A stretch of DNA of 64,000 bases. Source: Herbaspirillum rhizosphaerae (GTDB lineage: Bacteria > Pseudomonadota > Gammaproteobacteria > Burkholderiales > Burkholderiaceae_D). The DNA lies in contig NZ_LFLU01000016.1 in NCBI RefSeq assembly GCF_001189965.1, forward strand, positions 1-64,000, written 5' to 3'. How positions within the stretch are numbered: the stretch's first letter is position 1; every line of letters starts with the position of its first letter. The notes beneath the pieces are model-generated. The model was not told the DNA's origin and ran no database searches. It worked only from the letters and a program-made list of their open reading frames with translations. Below are positions 27,191 through 35,719 of the stretch, in pieces. The translations under genes and the position numbers were made by a program.

Positions 27191-28315
27191 ATGCCCCTTC
27201 TTTCTTCCTCTTCTTCGCCATTGCTCGCCACCGTTGCCGCTGTTGCCGCCGCCTTCGGCATGGTCTGCATGCCGGCGCATGCGGCGCGCTGGCAAGAAGT
27301 CGGCGCCAGCGAATCATCGCTCGACAAAAGCTACATCGATGTCGACTCCATCAGGCAGGAAGGCAACTTCCGCGTCGTACAGTTCATGACCGTCTACGAA
27401 AAGGCGCGCGTCAACTCGCACGACATCAAGATGGACCGCTACATCCAGCAAACCGCATTCGATTGCGGCAACAAGGCCTTCTCGCCGATTTCCACCGTCG
27501 GCTATCTGGACGGCCAGCGTGTCGGCTTCAGCCCGGTGCGCACCGACTGGACCAAGAGCTTCCGTCCCTTGCCGGATACGCCGTTCTCGCAGCGCTCGCT
27601 CATGCTCGCCTGCGCGGCGCCGGCACAAACCGTCCAGGCGCCCAGACCGCTATTGCCGCCGCCCGCACCGCCGCAAAAACAAAGATCGGGAAGCGGAACC
27701 GGCATCATCGTCAGCCGCAACGGCTACATACTGACCAACAACCACGTCGCCGAGGGTTGCAGGACGCTGGCGATCAAAGGCAGCGGCAGCAACGCGTCGA
27801 AGATTCCGGTGGAGTTGGAAGCCGTCGATCCCAAAAACGATCTGGCATTGATCAAGGCCGGCCAACCCTTCAGCCAGGCTGCCAGTTTCCGCATGCCGGC
27901 CAGGCCGGCCCGGCTGGGAGAAGAGGTCGGCGTCATCGGTTATCCCTTGCCGGGACTTTTGTCGAGCGAACCCAAAGCCACCTTCGGCCAGATCAACGCG
28001 CTCGCCGGCATGAACAACAACCGTGCACACCTGCAGATCTCGGCGCCGATCCAACCCGGCAACAGCGGCGGCCCCGTCCTCGATTCCAGCGGTGCAGTCA
28101 TCGGCGTGGTGGTGTCCCAGGCGGCCATGTCGATTGCCCAATCGACCGGTTCCGTGCCGCAGAATATCAACTTCGCCATTCGCGGCGAGGTGGCGCAAAA
28201 CTTCCTGAACGCGCATCACGTCGACTACGTCATCGCGGAACCGGGCAAGAAACTGGAGACGGATGAAATCGCCGAGAACGGCCTGCAATTCACCGTGCAG
28301 GTGCTTTGCAACTGA
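27191..28315 (+). CDS. secreted adhesin-E-like domain plus trypsin-like protease
   Basis: 374 aa. Signal peptide at 1-31. Residues 33-140 resemble surface-adhesin protein E (WQEVGASESSLDKSYIDVDS, then two Cys). A Pro-rich linker follows at 150-163. Residues 168-374 form a trypsin/HtrA-type protease with the complete triad: His185 (LTNNHVAEG), Asp217 (KNDLAL) and Ser292 (GNSGGP). There is no PDZ domain. The start at 27191 is chosen for the signal peptide. It converges on the module-2 lipoprotein and is probably a periplasmic or surface protease. Confidence 0.88.
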   Translation: MPLLSSSSSPLLATVAAVAAAFGMVCMPAHAARWQEVGASESSLDKSYIDVDSIRQEGNFRVVQFMTVYEKARVNSHDIKMDRYIQQTAFDCGNKAFSPISTVGYLDGQRVGFSPVRTDWTKSFRPLPDTPFSQRSLMLACAAPAQTVQAPRPLLPPPAPPQKQRSGSGTGIIVSRNGYILTNNHVAEGCRTLAIKGSGSNASKIPVELEAVDPKNDLALIKAGQPFSQAASFRMPARPARLGEEVGVIGYPLPGLLSSEPKATFGQINALAGMNNNRAHLQISAPIQPGNSGGPVLDSSGAVIGVVVSQAAMSIAQSTGSVPQNINFAIRGEVAQNFLNAHHVDYVIAEPGKKLETDEIAENGLQFTVQVLCN

Positions 28316-28346
28316 AGTTCATGCTGCGCCATCCGATGCGCCCGGC

Positions 28347-29096
28347 TCAGCCCGGGTTCAGACAGCTAGGATAAGGCTCTTTTTCTCCCGCCACTTTCGC
28401 GCACAATCTCACCGGTGCAAGCTGCTGGTAGCGCCCCACCCATTTCGCCATATTGATGGGCATCGGCATCGCCGACGGCATGGATCGTTCGGCCCACTGC
28501 ACGGTGTAGTAATCGCGCTCGCCCTTGATCACAATAACCAGAGCCGACTCGCTGGTGCGCCCCGCCGTCGCCGGCGACTGCCCGCAACTGACAACCATGA
28601 CGTATTGCTCGTAGCCGTTGGCGATGCCTTCGGACATCTTCTTCTGGCTGAAAGAATTCAGGCAGGCGCGCCGGAATCCGCCGGCGATGTGCTCGGCATA
28701 GCCCGCCGGCGAAATCGTCGCCTCGGACGCGGTGTCCTTGACGCCGCCGATGGTGATCATCTGCGTCCAGGCCGCGAGGCCTTCCCCTTCCGGGACCGAC
28801 TCGCGAATATAGCGCTGCGGCGAGGTGTTTTCGGACGCCGTCGTGAAGCCCTTGGGATAACCGAGATAGAGAAGCTGGCTGTAGATCGGCGTGGCCGATT
28901 TGACGACGGCATACGGCGGCGCGCCGTTCGCAGCCGCTTCCGGCGTATCCATTTCTGTCATTACCGGCGCCGGCGCAGCGCCGCTGTCGCCGCCGCCCTT
29001 TACGGCGTCTGTGGAGTCACGGTCCTGTCCCATGGCGCAACATGCCGTGACGGCAAGAATCGACAGGGCTGCAAATTGACGGAAAGAACGCTTCAT
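28347..29096 (-). CDS. stand-alone C-module lipoprotein
   Basis: 249 aa. The N-terminus MKRSFRQFAALSILAVTACC has a VTAC lipobox. After an acidic/Gly-rich spacer, residues about 68-249 match module 2 of the fused lipoprotein at 23311: ATPIYSQLLYLGYPKGF, SFSQKKMSEGIANGYEQYVM, VIVIKGERDYYTVQWA, and a C-terminal VRLC ... YPSC. The shared Cys residues suggest disulfides. No catalytic motif is visible. The ATG at 29096 begins the signal peptide. Function unknown. Confidence 0.82.
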   Translation of the reverse strand: MKRSFRQFAALSILAVTACCAMGQDRDSTDAVKGGGDSGAAPAPVMTEMDTPEAAANGAPPYAVVKSATPIYSQLLYLGYPKGFTTASENTSPQRYIRESVPEGEGLAAWTQMITIGGVKDTASEATISPAGYAEHIAGGFRRACLNSFSQKKMSEGIANGYEQYVMVVSCGQSPATAGRTSESALVIVIKGERDYYTVQWAERSMPSAMPMPINMAKWVGRYQQLAPVRLCAKVAGEKEPYPSCLNPG

Positions 29097-29162
29097 ATTG
29101 TGCTGATCGTTTGTGTGGGTCTTGTACGGATCGGTTGCTCCCGATTTCACTGCCGTGATTCT

Positions 29163-29226
29163 AGAACTTATTTCGCAAACAGGCATGCGATGCGTTCTTC
29201 CCGGACAGGGCGCCGGCAAGCGTCCT
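29163..29226. repeat. remnant of the 8916-9165 palindromic element
   Basis: Bases 29189-29220 match 8942-8973 at 29 of 32 positions (GATGCGTTCTTCCC at the left, GGCAAG at the right). The preceding AGAACT at 29163 corresponds to the outer end of the same element. The inverted partner arms are absent here, so this is one decayed end. The rest of the 29097-29436 spacer holds the divergent promoter region and a short hairpin. Confidence 0.7.
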
Positions 29227-29350
29227 GCCTGAAAGTTTCCGTCAGCAAAATGTCAGCAGGAACGGTGCGAAAAAAGGAAACGGAACAGGGCTGTCCGCCC
29301 CTGTATCTTTTTCGATCATTTCCATAAAAAAACGGTTTCGCATCAGGATC

Positions 29351-29376
29351 GCCGCCAAATCGCGGCAATCTTTTTT
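29351..29376 (+). terminator. weak hairpin with T-run
   Basis: GCCGC (29351-29355) pairs with GCGGC (29362-29366) and is followed by AATCTTTTTT. It looks like a short terminator but no plus-strand gene ends just before it. It could attenuate the transcript of the downstream lipoprotein gene. Confidence 0.35.
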
Positions 29377-29436
29377 GCTATGATGACCATGCATTTTCTA
29401 CAAAATACTAACAAGAACTAAAAACGCATATTCCCC

Positions 29437-30096
29437 ATGATGACAAATCAACTGCGTCTGACTTTGCTCTGCCTGCTCTCTGCAGTGGCGATGCTGGCCG
29501 GCTGCAAGACGGCCTACGGTCCGCGCAGCTTTACCGGCGGTTATACCGAGTCGAAGATTGACGATTCAACGTACAGGGTGTCTTTCTCCGGCAATGGACA
29601 CACGACGCGCAACATGGTCTGGTACTACTGGATCTACCGCTGCGCCGAACTGACCACGCAAAACGGCTATGCGTTTTTTGTCATGAATCCGGCGCAAGTC
29701 AAAAACCCTTCGTCCTCGCAAAACGACAGCGACACGACCCGGCTGGCCGACCTGCAAGTCGGCAACGGCGTGCCCGTCAGCCCGATGGCGACACGTTCGG
29801 CGCCGACATTCATTTACGTGCCGGGCAATACCGTCACCTCGTACTCGGGAAGCGGCATCATCAAGATGCTGCACAGCCCTTCCGGCTATAACGGATTGCT
29901 GGTGCTGCGCGCCTCCACCATCATGGAAATGGTCGCGCCTTACGTCAAATCGGAAGGACGCACCGCGGTGCCGTCCGATATCGAGATTCTCAAGGCCGCG
30001 TTTGCCGGCACCATGGCGCCGCCGGCAGCCGCCGGCCGGCAACCGAGCCGGCCGATGACGATGGACGATCTGAAGAACTTGCTCCCGCCGCCCTGA
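29437..30096 (+). CDS. CC0125/CC1285-like lipoprotein
   Basis: 219 aa. Signal peptide with lipobox MLAGC, mature N-terminal Cys near residue 23. The sequence SFTGGYTESKIDDSTYRVSF, SGNGHTT and RCAELTTQNGYAFF matches the pattern of the conserved lipoprotein family typified by Caulobacter CC0125. That family has no established function. The C-terminal 30 residues are Pro-rich. It lies 66 bp before a secreted protease gene in the same direction, so the two may be transcribed together. Confidence 0.8.
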   Translation: MMTNQLRLTLLCLLSAVAMLAGCKTAYGPRSFTGGYTESKIDDSTYRVSFSGNGHTTRNMVWYYWIYRCAELTTQNGYAFFVMNPAQVKNPSSSQNDSDTTRLADLQVGNGVPVSPMATRSAPTFIYVPGNTVTSYSGSGIIKMLHSPSGYNGLLVLRASTIMEMVAPYVKSEGRTAVPSDIEILKAAFAGTMAPPAAAGRQPSRPMTMDDLKNLLPPP

Positions 30097-30162
30097 TATG
30101 ATCAAGAAGGCATCGCGCCGAACGAATAATGGCGCTCAGCGAAACCGGTTAAAGAAATCATC

Positions 30163-31320
30163 ATGAAGCTATCGCTCATCACCAAGACAAGCGCCATTGC
30201 ATTGACCCTCACTGCAGCGTCGGCCGTTCACGCCATGGATGCCGAGGCCTTGTTCGACCAGACGTCGCCGAGCATCTGGGTGGTGCATGCCTACGATGCC
30301 CAGGGCAAGCCGTTTTCGCTGGGCACCGCCGTCGTGATCGACACGGGCCGCCTGATCACCAACTGTCACGTGTTGGCCAGGGCCAGCAGCTTCAAGGTTC
30401 AGCGCCTCAATGTCGTGTTGCCCGGTTCGCTGGAGTTTCCCGATATCGAACGCGATCTGTGCCAAATCAAGGTCAGCAACCTGGTCGCTCCGGCGGTCAA
30501 GATTGCACCCATCGATCGCTTGCGCGTCGGACAAAAAGTATTCGCCATCGGCGCGCCGCAGGGCCTGGAAGAAACCATGAGCGACGGCCTGTTGTCGGCG
30601 CTTCGCCTCGACAAGGAAGGCAAGCTGCGCTACATCCAGACCTCCGCTCCCGTCTCGCACGGCTCCAGCGGCGGCGGACTGTTTAACGACAAAGGCGAAC
30701 TCATCGGCATCACGACGCTCGGCATCGAAGGAAGCGTGGCCCAGAACATCTCGTTTGCCGTACCCGCCCAATGGATACAGGAAGTCCCCGAACGAGGCAA
30801 GGCGGCGATCGCCAAATCGCGATCCGGCAATCCGCCTCCCGCAGCATCTGCACCGGCAACAGCCACCGCTCCCGCAACCACCCCGCCGGTTGCGCGCGCG
30901 CCGCAAGCTCCCCCGGCGCAGCCCCCTGCCCAGAGCAGGGCTCTGCCGCCGGCACCCACGGCATCGGCGCCGGCCGGGACTTCCGAAAAATGGAACGGCC
31001 TGATGAGCTGCGATGCGCGCAGCGACAACGGCGACAACAGCGCCGCCTATCAAGCCAGATTTTCAATGGAAATCAACGGCGCAACCGTTAACGTCTACCG
31101 TCGCAACAACCTGGTGGTCGAGACATTGACCGGCAACATCAGCAATAACACGCTCGATCTGCGCGGCATCGGCTATCGCGCCAACAATCCCGGCCTCCTC
31201 TGGCAATTCCGCTTCAGCGGCCAGTTCTCGGCAGGGTCTTCGGTGTTCTCCGGAAAAGGCAACATGCTGCGCGACGGCACGCCGATTCGCGCCTGCGATC
31301 TGATCATGACGCGCATCTGA
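30163..31320 (+). CDS. secreted trypsin-like serine protease with C-terminal beta domain
   Basis: 385 aa. Signal peptide at 1-24 (cleavage after VHA). Residues 27-215 form a trypsin-like fold with His69 (LITNCHVLA), Asp98 (ERDLCQI) and Ser169 (HGSSGGGLF). It differs from the neighbouring protease, with Cys beside the His and Asp, so it may hold a local disulfide. A Pro/Ala-rich linker spans about 225-275, and a Cys-containing beta-rich domain of about 100 residues follows with no family I recognise. GAAA-type ribosome site only. Confidence 0.87.
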   Translation: MKLSLITKTSAIALTLTAASAVHAMDAEALFDQTSPSIWVVHAYDAQGKPFSLGTAVVIDTGRLITNCHVLARASSFKVQRLNVVLPGSLEFPDIERDLCQIKVSNLVAPAVKIAPIDRLRVGQKVFAIGAPQGLEETMSDGLLSALRLDKEGKLRYIQTSAPVSHGSSGGGLFNDKGELIGITTLGIEGSVAQNISFAVPAQWIQEVPERGKAAIAKSRSGNPPPAASAPATATAPATTPPVARAPQAPPAQPPAQSRALPPAPTASAPAGTSEKWNGLMSCDARSDNGDNSAAYQARFSMEINGATVNVYRRNNLVVETLTGNISNNTLDLRGIGYRANNPGLLWQFRFSGQFSAGSSVFSGKGNMLRDGTPIRACDLIMTRI

Positions 31321-31487
31321 TTGCTGTATCAGAAAGATAACGCGCCCTCCGGCGGCGGCGCCGCAACAACGGATGAAATAAGTAGTCCCGCCGCATTCAT
31401 GTATTGAAATCTTCTCTCTTGTTGCCTGCGCATACGCAGCCGCAGAATAGGGATTCGCTTTCTCCCTTCGCCACCGGAGCCAGGTAC

Positions 31488-32309
31488 ATGACAAACCGCA
31501 TCGATATCAACAGCATCGCCGCCCGGCTGCAAGACGCGCAAGACACGGCGCGCCAGATTGCCACCGTCACCTCGCAGGAGCCGGCGTTCACTGTCGCCGC
31601 CGCATACGAAGCCGCAGACCTTGTGCATCAGGCAAGACTGGCGCAGGGCACCGTCGCCGCCGGCCGCAAGATCGGCTTCACCAATGCTGCGATGTGGGCT
31701 CGCTATGGCGTGGAAGAACCGGTCTGGGGCCACATGTACGACCGCACCATCGCCTATCTGGAAAATTCGCAAGGCGAATGCAGCCTGGCCCGTTTCGCGG
31801 AACCGAAGATCGAACCGGAAATCGCCCTGCACTTCCACAGTGCGCCGCCCGAAGATGCCGGCATTGCGGAATTGATGGACTGCATCGACTGGATTGCGCC
31901 GGCCTTCGAGATCGTCCAGTCGCACTATCCCGGCTGGCAGTTCAACGCTGCCGACGCCGTGGCCGACGGCGGCTTGCACGGGATGCTGTTTGTCGGAGAA
32001 CGCGCATCGCTTGCCGCATTGGGCGACCAGGCCCTGGAACAACTGGCATCGTGTTCTGTGGCGCTGCTCTGCAACGGCGCCGTACGCGAAACCGGCAAGG
32101 GCGCCAACGCCCTCGGCAACCCGCTCGCTGCGATGGCGCACTTGATCGCAGTGATTGCAACGCAGGCAATCCGCCGCCCGATTCAGGCGAATGAAATCGT
32201 CACGACCGGCACGCTCACCGCAGCGTTTGCGGTGAGCGCAGGCGAAGTGTGGAAGATGGAACTGAAAGGCATTGCGCTGCGAGACATCGCCCTGACATTT
32301 ACCGACTGA
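31488..32309 (+). CDS. 2-keto-4-pentenoate hydratase-like (MhpD/FAH superfamily)
   Basis: 273 aa. AAYEAADLVHQARLAQGTVA, AGRKIGFTN and EPEIALHF are the FAH/MhpD-type metal and substrate stretches; TGKGANALGNPLAAMAHLIA is the conserved glycine/helix block. Enzymes of this type hydrate 2-hydroxypentadienoates or decarboxylate oxalocrotonates in aromatic meta-cleavage routes. No meta-cleavage genes are adjacent, so the substrate is open. The ATG at 31488 has GGAG 9 bp upstream. The gene converges on the ABC permease gene. Confidence 0.85.
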   Translation: MTNRIDINSIAARLQDAQDTARQIATVTSQEPAFTVAAAYEAADLVHQARLAQGTVAAGRKIGFTNAAMWARYGVEEPVWGHMYDRTIAYLENSQGECSLARFAEPKIEPEIALHFHSAPPEDAGIAELMDCIDWIAPAFEIVQSHYPGWQFNAADAVADGGLHGMLFVGERASLAALGDQALEQLASCSVALLCNGAVRETGKGANALGNPLAAMAHLIAVIATQAIRRPIQANEIVTTGTLTAAFAVSAGEVWKMELKGIALRDIALTFTD

Positions 32310-32321
32310 GTTTGCCTGCCA

Positions 32322-34022
32322 TCACAAGGCGTTGTTGAAGCGCCGGCTCCAGTGTGCGCCGATGGCCAGCATGCTGCCGCTGGTCAGCACCGTGACGACG
32401 CCCATCGCCATGCCGTCGCCGATGGAGCCTTGCTCAAACTGCTGCCAGATATAAATCGACACGGTCTGCACGCCGCTGGGCGCCAGCAACAAGGAATTCA
32501 CCAGTTCGCGCGAGGCGATGGCGAACACGATCAGCATCGCCGAGATCAGCGCCGGCGCCGTCAGCGGCAGGACGATGCGGCGCATGACCTGGCTGGCCGA
32601 TGCGCCGTGCACGCGCGCAGCGGCTTCGAGATTGTCGCTGATCTGGCGCAGTGCGGCGCTGGCATAACGCACCGGATACGGCAGCAGCAGGCAGCTGTAG
32701 GCGAGCAGCAGGATGCCCCAGGTGTTGTAGGGCGTCGCCGGCCAGAAGGACTGATTCCAGGTCAGGATCAGGCCGACGCCCACCACCACGCCGGGCAAGG
32801 CATGCGGCATCAGGGTAAGCGCGTCCAACAATGCTCGGCCGCGGATGCGCGTCTTCACTATGGTCCAGGCGCTCAGCAAACCGAGTGCGCCGGTAATCAA
32901 TGCCGTCAACGTGGCGAGGCTGAGACTGCTCGTCAATGCAGCCGCACCGTCGCCGTCGCGCCACAGCGCATGGAAATGACCCAGAGTCAGGTTGGCGACA
33001 TTCAGGCCGCCTGACAGCGTGCGGGTAAATGCCGTCGCGGCAATCGCGAACAAGGGCGCCAATGTGGCAGTTCCGGCAATGACGCCGAAAACGATCAACA
33101 CCGGCCAGCGCCACACGCCGAGTTCGCGCGGCGTGGTGGCCACCGGTTTGCCCGACTGTGTTTCGAAATTGCGATTCTTCAGCAGCCGGTGCTGCGCAAA
33201 GAATGCCGTCAGCGCCAGCACCGCCAGCAACAGCGACAACACCGATGCGCCGCTCAGATCGATGGGCCAATCCGAGAAGCGTTGCTCGATCGAGGTCACC
33301 AGCAATTCCACACCGGCGCGATGACCCAGCGCCGCCGGAATGCCGAACTCTTCGATAGCCATGGTGAACGTCAGCAAGGCGCTTGCTGCGATGGCCGGCA
33401 GGATCAGGGGCAAGGTAACGCGCATCACGCTGCGCCACGGACCGGCGCCGAAGATCCTGGCGACATCGGTCAGACGCAATCCCACCGCCGCCAGCGCGCG
33501 CGACACCGAGAAGTACACGATGGGAAAGACGTTCAGGGTCATCGCCGCGACCACGCCCTTGAACGAAAACAGGAAGTGCCCGAGGTTGACGCCGGCGACC
33601 TGCTCAAGATAGCCGTGGGGCTGCAACAGCAGCATCCAGCCGAGCGCAGCAAGATAAGGCGGAATCAGAAACGGCGCCAGGAAAAGCAAATCCCAGACGC
33701 GCGCCAGCGGCACCCGGAACAATCCCCGCAGCGCGCCCAGCGGCACGCCGATCAGCACGCTGGCCAGCGCAACGACGATACCGAACCGCAGCGTGCTCAA
33801 CAGCAGCGGCAAGGTGTCGCTGCGATTCAAGGTGGCGCCGAAGGAGACGAACGGATGCGAGAAGGAACCGGTGTTGATGCCGGGAAAAATCGCCTGCAGC
33901 ACGATGAATCCGATCGGCAAGGCCACCAGCAATCCCAATGCCAGGAACAATGCCGAGGTCGGCAAAGACACCGACAGCAGGCGCACAGGCGCAACCGTCT
34001 TCCAGGTTTTCATGGAACTCAT
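32322..34022 (-). CDS. ABC transporter permease, iron/phosphonate type, fused double
   Basis: 566 aa with two tandem sets of about six membrane helices, the FbpB/PhnU-like fused permease layout. The coupling loops with the EAA-like pattern are visible: DVARIFGAGPWRSVMRVTLP in the first half and EAARVHGASASQVMRRIVLP in the second. It forms the inner-membrane channel for the binding protein 12 bp upstream. Substrate class in this family includes ferric iron, 2-aminoethylphosphonate and thiamine; none can be chosen from sequence alone. Last gene of the porin operon. Confidence 0.92.
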   Translation of the reverse strand: MSSMKTWKTVAPVRLLSVSLPTSALFLALGLLVALPIGFIVLQAIFPGINTGSFSHPFVSFGATLNRSDTLPLLLSTLRFGIVVALASVLIGVPLGALRGLFRVPLARVWDLLFLAPFLIPPYLAALGWMLLLQPHGYLEQVAGVNLGHFLFSFKGVVAAMTLNVFPIVYFSVSRALAAVGLRLTDVARIFGAGPWRSVMRVTLPLILPAIAASALLTFTMAIEEFGIPAALGHRAGVELLVTSIEQRFSDWPIDLSGASVLSLLLAVLALTAFFAQHRLLKNRNFETQSGKPVATTPRELGVWRWPVLIVFGVIAGTATLAPLFAIAATAFTRTLSGGLNVANLTLGHFHALWRDGDGAAALTSSLSLATLTALITGALGLLSAWTIVKTRIRGRALLDALTLMPHALPGVVVGVGLILTWNQSFWPATPYNTWGILLLAYSCLLLPYPVRYASAALRQISDNLEAAARVHGASASQVMRRIVLPLTAPALISAMLIVFAIASRELVNSLLLAPSGVQTVSIYIWQQFEQGSIGDGMAMGVVTVLTSGSMLAIGAHWSRRFNNAL

Positions 34023-34034
34023 GACCTGGCGCTG

Positions 34035-35006
34035 TCAGTGCTGCTTGAACAGCTTGGAAAAACGCTCCAGCGTCTCGGCATGCATGACTGTGGTGGCAGC
34101 GCCTTCCTGCGGCAACAGCTTGAGATCCTTCAGCAAGGGACGCTCGCTGCTGATGTCGTCGCGCGCCGGCATCAGCCAGGCGTCGGCGACAATCTTTTGC
34201 CCCTGCGGCGAGAGCACGTAATCGATGAAGGCGCGCGCTTCGTTCTGTGCGCGCGAGGTCTTCAGGATCATCATCGGGCGCGGCGCCACCACCGTGCCGC
34301 TGGACGGGAAAATCACCTTGATCGATTCGCCGCTGACCACGGCGCCGTAAGCGACGTAATCCACCGCACCGAACACCGCTGTCTTGGCGCCTTGCAGCAC
34401 AGGATTAAGCGCCTGAGCATTGGGGCCGAGCACGACCATGCCGTTGCGGTGCAGGTTGTCGAACAAGGCGTCGGCCTGTTTGCCCAGACGCGCCTGCAAA
34501 CCCAGCAGCAGATCCAGCGTGGCGCCCGACAAGGACGGATCAGGCATGGTCACCTGATTGCGGTAAGCGGGCGCGGCGAGGTCGCGCCAGTCGTGCGGCT
34601 CAGGCAGACCGGTGCGCGTGTTCCACACGATGCACAACGCCGAGATGCCTTGCGCCACATAGGACGGCGTCTTGAACATTGCCGGCACGTGGGCCGCATT
34701 CGGGCTCTCGTAGTTGAGCAGCCAGCCGCGCTTTTCCAGATCGCGCGCGGTATCCCAGGATGCCGAGATCAGCACGTCGGCGTGCGGATTGTCGGCCTCG
34801 GCTTCGAGACGCGCCATCACCTTGCCCGTGGTCGCCTGGAACAAATCGACTTTGATGCCCGTTTTTTTCTCGAATCCCTGCGCCAGTTTTTTACCGAGGC
34901 TGCCGGGTCCGGCGGTGTAGACAGTCAGGGCGTTTGCGTGTTCAGCCGCGAACCCAAAAGATAACGACATGGTGAAGAACAGTAAGAGGTTGCTAAAGCG
35001 TTTCAT
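34035..35006 (-). CDS. ABC transporter periplasmic binding protein, FbpA/PhnS-like
   Basis: 323 aa. Signal peptide at 1-26. The mature start LTVYTAGPGSLGKKLAQGFE and KTGIKVDLFQATTGKVMARL, EAEADNPHADVLISA are typical of the extracellular solute-binding family 1/6 group that includes ferric and 2-aminoethylphosphonate binders. The Tyr pair that coordinates iron in FbpA is not evident (the region reads DYVAYGAVVSGESIKV), which leans slightly toward an organic ligand. The start codon overlaps the end of the ATPase gene by 14 bp, implying coupling. Confidence 0.9.
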   Translation of the reverse strand: MKRFSNLLLFFTMSLSFGFAAEHANALTVYTAGPGSLGKKLAQGFEKKTGIKVDLFQATTGKVMARLEAEADNPHADVLISASWDTARDLEKRGWLLNYESPNAAHVPAMFKTPSYVAQGISALCIVWNTRTGLPEPHDWRDLAAPAYRNQVTMPDPSLSGATLDLLLGLQARLGKQADALFDNLHRNGMVVLGPNAQALNPVLQGAKTAVFGAVDYVAYGAVVSGESIKVIFPSSGTVVAPRPMMILKTSRAQNEARAFIDYVLSPQGQKIVADAWLMPARDDISSERPLLKDLKLLPQEGAATTVMHAETLERFSKLFKQH

Positions 35007-35718
35007 TATATTGATTCCCGGATCGTTGCATAGCGCGAACAACGCGCCCTTGCTGCATGGTGACGACCTGATGCGCCAGCGTTTCCGCCTCGTCGCGGTC
35101 ATGCGTCACATACACGGCGGTGGTGCCGAGTTGCGCCAGCAGGTCGCCGATTTCACGGCACAGGCTCACACGCAGGTCGCGGTCGAGATTGGAAAGCGGC
35201 TCATCGAACAGAAGAATCCGCGGTTCTGCGACGATGGCGCGCGCCAGCGCGACACGTTGCTGCTGGCCGCCCGAGAGTGCCGAGATGCGCCGCTTGCTGA
35301 CGTGCCCCAGGCCGACGCGCGCCAGCGCCGCAGCAACGCGGTGCTCGCGCTCGCTCTTCGCCACGCCGCCCATCTCCAGCGGAAACGAGACGTTGCCGGC
35401 CACCGTCATGTGCGGCCACAAGGCATAGTCCTGGAACACCATGCCCAGCCCGCGCCGCTCGGGAGCGACGCAGGTCTGCGCATCGGCGACCAGTTGATCG
35501 CCGAAGCGGATGCTGCCCGCGCCCGGTTGCTGCAAGCCGGCCAGCAGCTTGAGCAAGGTGCTCTTGCCGCAGCCGGACGGCCCCAACAGTGCGAGGGTGG
35601 TGCCGCCCGGCACCTCAAGATCGATATCCGACAACACGGCCTGCGCGTCAAACGACAATCCCAGACCGCGGACGGAAATCGACGTGCCGGCCGCTGCGCC
35701 GCTGCGAGGAGACGCCAT
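34993..35718 (-). CDS. ABC transporter ATP-binding protein
   Basis: 241 aa. Walker A GPSGCGKSTLLKLLAGL, Q-loop MVFQDYALWPHMTV, signature LSGGQQQRVALARAI, Walker B ILLFDEPLSNLD and the switch His in YVTHDRDEA are all intact. It belongs to the iron/sulfate/putrescine importer class but is short and lacks the C-terminal TOBE regulatory domain. The ATG at 35718 lies directly after the porin stop, so the porin, ATPase, binding protein and permease form one operon. Confidence 0.93.
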   Translation of the reverse strand: MASPRSGAAAGTSISVRGLGLSFDAQAVLSDIDLEVPGGTTLALLGPSGCGKSTLLKLLAGLQQPGAGSIRFGDQLVADAQTCVAPERRGLGMVFQDYALWPHMTVAGNVSFPLEMGGVAKSEREHRVAAALARVGLGHVSKRRISALSGGQQQRVALARAIVAEPRILLFDEPLSNLDRDLRVSLCREIGDLLAQLGTTAVYVTHDRDEAETLAHQVVTMQQGRVVRAMQRSGNQYNETL

Positions 35719-35719
35719 A

